From: Armatimonas rosea
GTDB taxonomy: Bacteria; Armatimonadota; Armatimonadia; Armatimonadales; Armatimonadaceae
Length of the DNA stretch: 64,000 nt
Direction: 5' to 3'
NCBI RefSeq assembly: GCF_014202505.1
Contig: NZ_JACHGW010000005.1
Location: 1 to 64,000 of the forward strand
The position numbers and the translations under genes were made by a program. Shown here piece by piece: positions 57,980 through 64,000 of the stretch (the first letter of the stretch is position 1; every line of letters starts with the position of its first letter). A model generated the notes under the pieces. It had not been told where the DNA came from, ran no database searches, and saw only the letters and a program-made list of their open reading frames with translations.

Positions 57980-59858
57980 AATCAAAGTCTAAGTTCCGCG
58001 CCTTGGTGAAGGATTCCTCGTCCTTAAAGCCGCGTGTCGGGAGCGGCGCGCTGCGAACCTTGGGCGTGCCGGAGTAGTCCGCCCACGGGTTGGCGGCGAC
58101 AAAGTCGTCGTAGCTCGTGAACATCTCGACAAAGATCGGGCTGCCGGTGAAGCTCAGCGGCGATGCCGGCCCGGTGAACATAAACGGGTACTGCTTGCGG
58201 CTCTGGGGATCGACAAACGAGCGGTAGAGCGAGAGCGCCTCCGGGTCGCCGACCAGCTCGTTGAGGTTCGCCAGCTCACTGCCCATCGTGAGGCCATAGC
58301 CAAAGGCACACAGGCGGAGCTGCCCGATAATCTCGCGGTGGAGTGAGGCCAGGGTCTGGGTGATGAAGAGATAGCCCAGGCCGTACTTACGGGTCGTGCG
58401 GACCGCGTCCACAAACTCCGTCGTCAGCTTGGACATCTCCGATGTGTCCGACGAGCGGGTGAAGTTGCGCACAAACCGGTGGGCTTCGTCGAGCGCCACT
58501 AAACAGTTGAGCTGCTTGCCGTCCTGAAACGCCTCGCCGCCCTCCCGGTTGAGCGTGCTAGCGATCTCCTTGAGAAGCAAGGCCTTGATCTCGTCGTCGT
58601 CCTTGAACTCCGTGCCCTCGCCGGAGATATCCAGAAAGACAAAGGGCTGGGTGTCGGTCTCGGCCGTGCGGATCACCGAGCCCACGACTTGCGAGAGAAG
58701 CGTGCGCTCGTTGCCCTTGGAGTCGATCTTCTGGAACAAATCCAGTGCCGTGGTCCAGCGCTTCTGGCAGTCGGTGAACTCCTCGGAGTCGGAGAGGATC
58801 TGGCGCAGGCGCTCGGCGAGCTGCTCCCGGCGCTCCTTGCCGGTGTAGATGCGCTCCAGGGATTTTTCATCGCCCAGCCAGAGAGTCAGCGTGTCCTTGA
58901 GCAGGGTGCTGGGGGCCGCATCGAGCTTCGCACCCGCCGCCGTGAGTGCCTTGCGGACATGGTTGTAGAGCACCTCCACCGCGATCTCGGCGTTGTCGGC
59001 GTTCTTGATCCCCAGAAACTGATAGAACTTCGCCTTGGCCAGCAGCTCGCAGAACTGGAGGGCGTTGTCCCCGAGGCGCAGGCCGGTCGCCATCTTGTAG
59101 ACCTTGACATCGCGGCCCTGGGCAAACAGCGCGCGGTGCAGCTCGAAGGGCAGGCCCCAGCCGCTGGAGAACTGGCCCTGTGGGTCGATAAAGAGGACAC
59201 CCATCTCCTTGTGGCGGGCGTAGCAGAGGAGCAGATAGGCCGCGAGTCCCGATTTGCCCGAGCCGGTCTTGCCAAACACCCCAATGTGATAGGCCTCCCC
59301 GACACCGCCCGTGCCCTTGCCAAAGTGCCGCAGGTGCTGGGGCATCTTTACCTGGGTGCCAAAGACCCGCCCCATGTAGACAATCTCTTTTTTGTGCTTC
59401 TCCAGTAAGATTGAGAGGACCTCGTCGCGCACCGCATAGACCGCTTTCCCGGTGCTCGGTGACGTGCCGAGCATGTCCTCGGTGGAGAACTCCTCGCCCT
59501 TGTCGTTCTCGTCGATGAGAAACGCCGCCTGGACACTGATGGTCGCGGTGCGCACATCGGCCCGGCCCGAGAGGTTTTGCAGCTCACCCTGGCGCTTGAT
59601 GATCCCGCGGAAGGCCATGTCCTCGTGCCAGCGGTTCTTGGTCTCCACCCGGCTGATCTGCCCCAGCACCGCCATCTGCCGCCCCTCATGGGGGAGCACC
59701 AGATAGACCATCTGGCCCCGGATGCGCGAGTTCTCCGCGCTCTCTAGAATATCAATCGTGATCTGGCTCGTGTCCGACGGCGACCCGACCACGCCAATCG
59801 GCACCGCCTGGTTCTCTTCCTGAAGAACCTCAAGTACTCGCCCACGCTGAATCCGCAT
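57978..59858 (-). CDS. HerA-like DUF87 ATPase, solitary
   Basis: 626 aa. The N-terminal HAS-barrel-like domain (MRIQRGRVLEVLQEENQAVPIGVVGSP...) is followed by a RecA-like ATPase: Walker A GKTGSGKS (196-203), Walker B LNCLVALDEAHRF, and a C-terminal FITQTLASLHREIIGQLRLCAFGYG. Resembles HerA DNA-translocating hexamers, which in archaea work with the NurA nuclease and in some bacteria sit in antiphage islands (with SIR2, DUF4297 or other nucleases). Here no nuclease, SIR2 or other partner is adjacent; the upstream neighbour is a small membrane protein. GGTACACT is 7 nt before the ATG. Confidence 0.9.
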   Translation of the reverse strand: MRIQRGRVLEVLQEENQAVPIGVVGSPSDTSQITIDILESAENSRIRGQMVYLVLPHEGRQMAVLGQISRVETKNRWHEDMAFRGIIKRQGELQNLSGRADVRTATISVQAAFLIDENDKGEEFSTEDMLGTSPSTGKAVYAVRDEVLSILLEKHKKEIVYMGRVFGTQVKMPQHLRHFGKGTGGVGEAYHIGVFGKTGSGKSGLAAYLLLCYARHKEMGVLFIDPQGQFSSGWGLPFELHRALFAQGRDVKVYKMATGLRLGDNALQFCELLAKAKFYQFLGIKNADNAEIAVEVLYNHVRKALTAAGAKLDAAPSTLLKDTLTLWLGDEKSLERIYTGKERREQLAERLRQILSDSEEFTDCQKRWTTALDLFQKIDSKGNERTLLSQVVGSVIRTAETDTQPFVFLDISGEGTEFKDDDEIKALLLKEIASTLNREGGEAFQDGKQLNCLVALDEAHRFVRNFTRSSDTSEMSKLTTEFVDAVRTTRKYGLGYLFITQTLASLHREIIGQLRLCAFGYGLTMGSELANLNELVGDPEALSLYRSFVDPQSRKQYPFMFTGPASPLSFTGSPIFVEMFTSYDDFVAANPWADYSGTPKVRSAPLPTRGFKDEESFTKARNLDFD

Positions 59859-59874
59859 GACGATAGTGTACCGC

Positions 59875-60195
59875 TCAGAGACCGGGTTTTAGCTCCCGCC
59901 AGCGCAGTATCAGGAGAAGCACTCCCGCGATGGTGTGGGCCAAGTGAAGATACGCTCGGAGGTCGCAACCCTGGACTCCCATCGCACAAAACAGTGTAAA
60001 GACAATAATTGCCCAGCGGCGTTGCGCGGCGATACGCTGTGCAATGCCCAGCAGAGCCAGACATACCCAGAGATAGAAGTAGTTCCAGGGAGTGGCTCCG
60101 GGGGAGAAGAGGTCCGTCAGCATCAGGTAGGCACCGTAGCCCGCGATCCCCCCCAGAAGAAAGGCGAAGTACCGGGTGATTGCTTGTGTACTCAT
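59875..60195 (-). CDS. Small four-helix membrane protein
   Basis: 106 aa with about four membrane helices: YFAFLLGGIAGYGAYLMLT, YFYLWVCLALLGIAQRIA, WAIIVFTLFCAMGV and LHLAHTIAGVLLLILRWREL. Family not recognised. GTATAATGCCGCC precedes the ATG, leaderless-like. 16 nt separate it from the HerA gene on the same strand. Confidence 0.75.
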   Translation of the reverse strand: MSTQAITRYFAFLLGGIAGYGAYLMLTDLFSPGATPWNYFYLWVCLALLGIAQRIAAQRRWAIIVFTLFCAMGVQGCDLRAYLHLAHTIAGVLLLILRWRELKPGL

Positions 60196-60202
60196 GGCGG
60201 CA

Positions 60203-61609
60203 TTATACGGTCTTGGCCCGGGCTCTTGTGGTTTCTATCTCTGAGAGCAGCGTGCGGGCGAGTGCCTCTGCCGTCTCCTTGTCGCCCTCGGTCAGCTCAC
60301 CGGCGATCACGGCATCGGTGAGGGCATTTTTTAGCCTCCCGACCAGCGGCCCGGCGGGGATGCCGAGGCGCTCCATCAGCTCGATCCCCGAGAGCGGCGA
60401 GTCCGCGGTGCGGATGTCGATCTGGGCGTCGATAGCGGCCATGCGCTCTGAGAGGGCGCGCAGGTCGGCCTGGGGGGGGAGATCGGGACGGCAGGCGGCG
60501 AGGTCGGCGTGGGCGAGGGTGAAGAGGGCCTCCCGGTGGCTATCGACCGTGCGGATCAGGCGACGAACCGCAGCATCGGTCCAGTCAGACTTGTAGGCAC
60601 CGTAGCGCATGTGCAGCCCCACCAAGGTCGAGACCTGCTTGATCTCGTCGTTGGCGTACTTCAGCCGCGTCAAGACATCGCGTGTCAGCTGCGCCCCGAC
60701 ATGCTCGTGCTCGTAAAAATGCACCCCGCTGCCATCCTCCGTGCGCGTCGCGGGCTTGCCAATGTCATGAAAAAGAGTCGCGAGACGCAGGAGCAAGTCG
60801 GCGTCTCTGGGAAGGTTTTCGAGTGCCTTGAGCGTGTGTGTCCAGACATCGTAGGCGTGCCAGGTGTTCTGCGAGACCCCGTGCATCGCAGCGAGCTCCG
60901 GGGCGAATCTTGCTAAGAGCCCGGTCTCACGGAGCTGCTCCAGCCCTGCCGAGGCACCGGGAGCGAGCAGGGTCTTGTTGAGCTCCTCACGCACCCGCTC
61001 GTAGCTGATCCCATGCTCGGGCGAGAGACGAAACGCATTGTCTTTGAGCGCTTGGTAGGTGGTGGGAGCGATCGTAAAGCCGAGGCGTGCGGCGAAGCGG
61101 CAGGCGCGCAGCATGCGGAGGGGATCGTCGGTGAAGGTGATCACGGGATCGAGCGGCGTGCGCAGAACCCCCGCCTGGAGATCGTCGTGGCCCACCCCCA
61201 GGGGATCGACAATCTCGCCGGTATCGAGGCTCTCCAGAAAGGTGTTGATCGTAAAGTCCCGGCGCTGGGCATCGGTAAAGAGGGTCCCCGGGGTCACGAT
61301 TGGCTTGCGCGAGCCCTGGCGGTAGGTCTCCGCGCGTGCGGTCACCAGCTCCACTTGCGCATCGCCGACATGCACCATCGCGGTGCCAAAGCTCGGGTAG
61401 AGCACGGGCGCGTGGCTGGAGACCCGCTTTTTCCAGAGCCACTCGGCCAGCTCCAGCGCATCGCCCTCCAGCACGAGGTCGATATCGGAGATATCCACCA
61501 CCTTCCCGAGGAGCTTGTCGCGCACCCAGCCTCCGACAAGGAAGATCTTGCCTTCGTACTCGGTGCCGCGCACCGCGCGACGTAGCTGCTCTAGGGGGGC
61601 TTGGCTCAC
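60203..61609 (-). CDS. cca: CCA-adding enzyme / poly(A) polymerase family with HD domain
   Basis: 468 aa class II tRNA nucleotidyltransferase. Head: FLVGGWVRDKLLGK and DISDIDLVLEGD (catalytic DxD), RRDFTINTFLESLDTGEIVDPLG, and DDPLRMLRACRFAARLGF. The C-terminal HD-type domain has ATLFHDIGKPATR and EHEHVGA. GTG start at 61607-61609 with GGTAAAAT about 9 nt upstream. Needed for both tRNAs in this window, which lack a genomic CCA. Confidence 0.93.
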   Translation of the reverse strand: MSQAPLEQLRRAVRGTEYEGKIFLVGGWVRDKLLGKVVDISDIDLVLEGDALELAEWLWKKRVSSHAPVLYPSFGTAMVHVGDAQVELVTARAETYRQGSRKPIVTPGTLFTDAQRRDFTINTFLESLDTGEIVDPLGVGHDDLQAGVLRTPLDPVITFTDDPLRMLRACRFAARLGFTIAPTTYQALKDNAFRLSPEHGISYERVREELNKTLLAPGASAGLEQLRETGLLARFAPELAAMHGVSQNTWHAYDVWTHTLKALENLPRDADLLLRLATLFHDIGKPATRTEDGSGVHFYEHEHVGAQLTRDVLTRLKYANDEIKQVSTLVGLHMRYGAYKSDWTDAAVRRLIRTVDSHREALFTLAHADLAACRPDLPPQADLRALSERMAAIDAQIDIRTADSPLSGIELMERLGIPAGPLVGRLKNALTDAVIAGELTEGDKETAEALARTLLSEIETTRARAKTV

Positions 61610-61640
61610 GAGACATATTTTACCCCGCCCATCGGAGGAG

Positions 61641-62051
61641 CTAGATTGAGCGCTCCACTGCCAGCGCAACAGACCGCTCGATCAGCTCTTTGAGCACGTC
61701 GATATCGACATCCGAGAGCTTCTTGATATGCAGGCACCCCCCGCCGCGTGTGTGTTTACCCAGCCTTGACAGAAGCTCCGCGTTTTCGTCCATGCCCATC
61801 AGATACAGGGTCACTTTATCCTTGCGGGGGGCAAAAGCGATCTGCATCCAGTCCGTCGGCTTCCCCTTGGAGCACTTGTAGCGGTAGTGCCCAAACCCGA
61901 TAATATTTGTCCCCCAGAGCTTGGCTTCTGCGCCCGTAGCCGCTTGCATCAGCTCCGAGACAACCTCCGAGTCGGCGCGGCGGAGCTCACTGTCGAGAGT
62001 GGCGAGGAAGGCATCCACCGAGGCATCACTGACTTTTGTTTTGAGTTCCAT
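61641..62051 (-). CDS. DUF1801-type protein
   Basis: 136 aa, DUF1801 (YdhG-like) fold: DASVDAFLATLDSELRRADSEVVSELM...AKLWGTNIIGFGHYRYKCSKGKPTDWMQIAFAPRKDKVTLYLMG...GKHTRGGGCLHIKKLSDVDIDVLKELIERSV is characteristic, including the GFG.Y.Y segment and the G-CL-I-K-L motif. Cytoplasmic; function of the family unclear. It lies 31 nt from the cca start on the same strand. Confidence 0.88.
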   Translation of the reverse strand: MELKTKVSDASVDAFLATLDSELRRADSEVVSELMQAATGAEAKLWGTNIIGFGHYRYKCSKGKPTDWMQIAFAPRKDKVTLYLMGMDENAELLSRLGKHTRGGGCLHIKKLSDVDIDVLKELIERSVALAVERSI

Positions 62052-62102
62052 ATCCTCGGTACTCTGGGGGGCCTGCCAGACCCGGAAAGGGTAAAATGTG
62101 CT

Positions 62103-62696
62103 ATGCCGTACTTTGTTCAGGGGCTCGCGCCCGATATCTTTACCATTCCTGAGCTACTCACCCCCGACGAATGCCAGGCGCTGATTCAAAAAGGCGAGTC
62201 TCTCGGCTTTGAGTTGGCGACGATTAACACATCGGCTGGGCATATAAAAGCAACGGAAATACGCAACAATGACCGGGCCATCTGGGATGATCCTCACTAT
62301 GCCGCCACAATTTGGGAGCGCGTTAACAGCCTGATTCCCGAAGGTCCGGAAGGCCAAACGCCGATTGGCCTCAACGAGCGCTGGCGTTTTTATCGTTATG
62401 AGCCGGGTCAGCAGTTCAAGCGGCATCATGATGGTTCTTTAGCACTTCCACCGCGTGTGGTCGAGGGGATTTCACTTCCTCTTGGACGCTCCTTCACTAC
62501 CCTGATGATCTATCTTAGTGATGGTTGTGAAGGCGGTGAGACAGCATTTTATGATGACTGGCTGCGGCCTTTGCTCAAGGTCCGTCCCGAAACAGGAATG
62601 GCGCTCTGCTTCGCCCACCAGATTCTCCACGAAGGCTGCACGGTGGTCTCTGGGCAGAAGTACGTGCTGCGTACGGACATTATGTACAAGCCATAG
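62103..62696 (+). CDS. 2OG-Fe(II) oxygenase, prolyl-4-hydroxylase type
   Basis: 197 aa. Metal ligands H108-x-D110 (KRHHDGS) and H176 (ILHEGCTVVSGQKYVLRTD); the 2-oxoglutarate-binding basic residue is Lys186 in SGQKYVLRTD, the P4H arrangement. RWRFYRYEPGQQF and LMIYLSDGCEGGETAFYD are typical of small bacterial prolyl hydroxylase-like enzymes. GGTAAAAT is 5 nt before the ATG, so leaderless is likely. Substrate unknown. Confidence 0.92.
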   Translation: MPYFVQGLAPDIFTIPELLTPDECQALIQKGESLGFELATINTSAGHIKATEIRNNDRAIWDDPHYAATIWERVNSLIPEGPEGQTPIGLNERWRFYRYEPGQQFKRHHDGSLALPPRVVEGISLPLGRSFTTLMIYLSDGCEGGETAFYDDWLRPLLKVRPETGMALCFAHQILHEGCTVVSGQKYVLRTDIMYKP

Positions 62697-62714
62697 ACAG
62701 GGTAGAATCCCACC

Positions 62715-63107
62715 ATGCCGTTTTTTCAGAGCCCTAAACCGACCGAGGTTGGCCCGAAGCATCCCCTCCGCAAGCCGCTTCTGGACGCCCTCCGCCCCCG
62801 AATCGAAGGCGATCTCAAGCAGCCCGTGCTCTTTCGGGTGACAAAGCTGCACGTCTTGGGGGACTTTGCCTTCGTGGTCTGTGAGCCGCGGACACCGGCG
62901 GACAAGCCCATTGATTTCAAGAAGACGCACTACAAATCCGAGATCGACCAGCAGGTCTTTGATGGCGCAACGACCTACGCGCTCCTCAAGAAAATAGGCG
63001 GCAAGTGGAAGGCGGTGGAGCACGTGATCGGCCCGACCGATGTTGCATGGTCAAACTGGGCGGGGCCGCCCCACAACGCGCCCAAAGCGCTCTTGGGTTT
63101 GCCCTAG
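62715..63107 (+). CDS. Hypothetical protein (NTF2/cystatin-like alpha+beta guess)
   Basis: 130 aa: LLDALRPRIEGDLKQPVLFRVTKLHVLGDFAFVVCEPRTPADKPIDFKKTHYKSEIDQQVFDGATTYALLKKIGGKWKAVEHVIGPTDVAWSNW. A helix followed by strands ending in a G-G-KWKAVEHVIGPTDVAW motif resembles small secreted or cytosolic proteins where the final strand packs on the helix. GGTAGAATCCCACC precedes the ATG. No firm family. Confidence 0.65.
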   Translation: MPFFQSPKPTEVGPKHPLRKPLLDALRPRIEGDLKQPVLFRVTKLHVLGDFAFVVCEPRTPADKPIDFKKTHYKSEIDQQVFDGATTYALLKKIGGKWKAVEHVIGPTDVAWSNWAGPPHNAPKALLGLP

Positions 63108-63112
63108 CCGTT

Positions 63113-63228
63113 GCCGGGCAATAAATTACCCGGCACAGAAGGGGAGCGTCCCGAGGACGCGCAGAGAGCTGGTGTTTGTGCGCCCACGGGGCGCTCCCTG
63201 CCTTCTGCCGGGGATTTCAACCCCCGGC
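63113..63228. repeat. Palindromic repeat B, copy B2 (116 bp)
   Basis: GCCGGGCAATAAATTACCCGGC at the left, GCCGGGGATTTCAACCCCCGGC at the right, and GGAGCGTCCCGAGGACGCGCAGAGA plus CGCCCACGGGGCGCTCC inside, matching B1. The lengths of both copies are the same (116 bp). Confidence 0.92.
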
Positions 63229-63238
63229 ATCCCCCTGG

Positions 63239-64000
63239 CTACCCCCCAATCAGAACCTTGGCGAAGGGAGCGCGCTGGATCAGGTAAACCGAGAGGGTGC
63301 TCAGGCCAAGCAGGAGCGTAACCGTGACGGGGACCCCAATGGCGGGGCCGTGCCAGCGGTTGCTGATCCCGGAGCGGGCGAGCTCTTCGAGCAAGAAGGG
63401 GTGGAGCAGGTAGATCCCCATCGAGAGCTGGGCAAGCAGGGTGATGTTCTTGGGCTCGCGGCGTACCCACTCGCGCAGGCAGACAAAGACCCCGAGGCTC
63501 TCTAGGATCACGGCGGGGGAGAAGTGACCGTTGATCACATAGTTGAACTGGTCCTTGGGCTGGACATTGGCCGCGCCCGCCCACTCGCCAAAGGTGACAT
63601 AGGCCGCCCCAAGAATCCAGCCGAGCAGGCCCAGCAGCGGGGTGAGCGGGTCGCCCGTGCGCCGCTTGAGCGAGAATCCCAGCAGGTAGTAGCCGATATA
63701 CGGGACAAAGAGCGTCCACGCCGTGCGATCCTCGGCCTTGGAGCGCCAGAAGACTGTCGCGGCGGCCACCGTGAGAGCCAGCGCCCCGAGCCACCACCGC
63801 TCCCGGTCCCCGAGGAAGCGGATCAGGGCACGCAGGGGGGGAGTGAGCAGATACAGCCCGGCGACAATGAAGAGAAAGTAGAGGTGGTAGTAGGGGCGGC
63901 CCTGTCGCAGAAAGCTCCAGCTGGTGGGCGTCATGCCGTTGGGGTTGCTCCAGGAGAGGTAGAAGTAGCACCAGAAGAGCAGCGGAACCCCAACTCGGAA
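63239..64000 (-). CDS. Acyltransferase family 3 (OafA/YrhL-like), 5' end outside window
   Basis: At least 253 aa visible, running off the right edge (frame is open to base 64000, translating as FRVGVPLLFWCYFYLSW...). Multi-pass membrane O-acyltransferase: repeated hydrophobic helices, PYYHLYFLFIVAGLYLLTPPLRAL, and the family's SMGIYLLHPFL segment near the C-terminus. Modifies a cell-surface polysaccharide or lipid; substrate unknown. The N-terminal His-containing helix is outside the window. Confidence 0.9.
   Translation of the reverse strand, partial: FRVGVPLLFWCYFYLSWSNPNGMTPTSWSFLRQGRPYYHLYFLFIVAGLYLLTPPLRALIRFLGDRERWWLGALALTVAAATVFWRSKAEDRTAWTLFVPYIGYYLLGFSLKRRTGDPLTPLLGLLGWILGAAYVTFGEWAGAANVQPKDQFNYVINGHFSPAVILESLGVFVCLREWVRREPKNITLLAQLSMGIYLLHPFLLEELARSGISNRWHGPAIGVPVTVTLLLGLSTLSVYLIQRAPFAKVLIGG

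Noticed and set aside
57978..59858. HerA-like gene as part of a known antiphage system
   Set aside because: No SIR2, DUF4297, NurA or other nuclease partner lies next to it in this window.
1..64000. CRISPR array, rRNA operon, prophage or integrase-bordered island
   Set aside because: No regularly spaced repeats, no rRNA sequence, no integrase or phage structural genes were found; the accessory region at 33.6-40.5 kb has one IS only.

Overview
The window is GC-rich bacterial chromosome with densely packed genes, many 1-26 bp overlaps and few operons longer than three genes. The mix of genes suggests Armatimonadota (Armatimonas-like): secreted proteins with PEP-CTERM-type tails, very large STAND regulators (cyclase-like or SARP head, NB-ARC, TPR), BNR, NPCBM and sulfatase enzymes, an HldE-type heptose kinase and apolipoprotein N-acyltransferases implying a diderm envelope, and many genes that look leaderless. 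This placement is inference; there is no rRNA here. Both tRNA genes (Thr-CGT, Arg-CCG) lack an encoded CCA, and a CCA-adding enzyme is present.

Layout. 1-7.5 kb (minus): a cyclase-head STAND protein translationally coupled to an AT-rich orphan, another orphan, HMG-CoA lyase and two tandem lnt genes. 7.5-27 kb: tRNA-Thr and mixed metabolic or envelope genes (YetF/DUF421 protein, DUF4397 lipoprotein, glycosyltransferase, anmK, sulfatase, CarboxypepD_reg protein, methyltransferase, F420-type reductase, DJ-1/PfpI with divergent HxlR, copper-amine-oxidase-like protein, beta-hydroxyacid dehydrogenase with a Trx/CxxCH/PDZ protein, kinase, two SPFH proteins, and an SGNH-PhyH-nitrilase operon). 27-33.5 kb: a second STAND protein, and a fused ABC exporter with its DUF1854 partner. 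33.6-40.5 kb is the accessory island: five secreted proteins sharing one signal-peptide type but carrying different bodies, an IS5-like element, two copies of a structured leader, a small-protein family with 3' remnants, and a toxin-antitoxin-like pair. 40.6-64 kb: pyrK-pyrD, msrBA, ppa, heptose kinase, NPCBM protein, tRNA-Arg, a SARP-STAND regulator next to a cholesterol-dependent-cytolysin-like protein, esterase/propeller, BNR, HEAT, alpha/beta hydrolase, HerA-like ATPase, cca, small enzymes and an acyltransferase cut by the window edge.

Most unusual features: (1) families of GC-rich palindromic repeats, one copy of which sits in frame inside lnt (46 codons), while a smaller G/C palindrome sits in frame in both anmK and pyrK; (2) two copies of a promoter plus structured 5' leader upstream of secreted-protein genes, one separated from its gene by an IS; (3) a G12 tract that splits a glycine-rich secreted-protein gene; (4) a CDC-like pore-former without the undecapeptide; (5) a recurrent GGTAnAAT-type -10 element placed about 5-15 nt before start codons.
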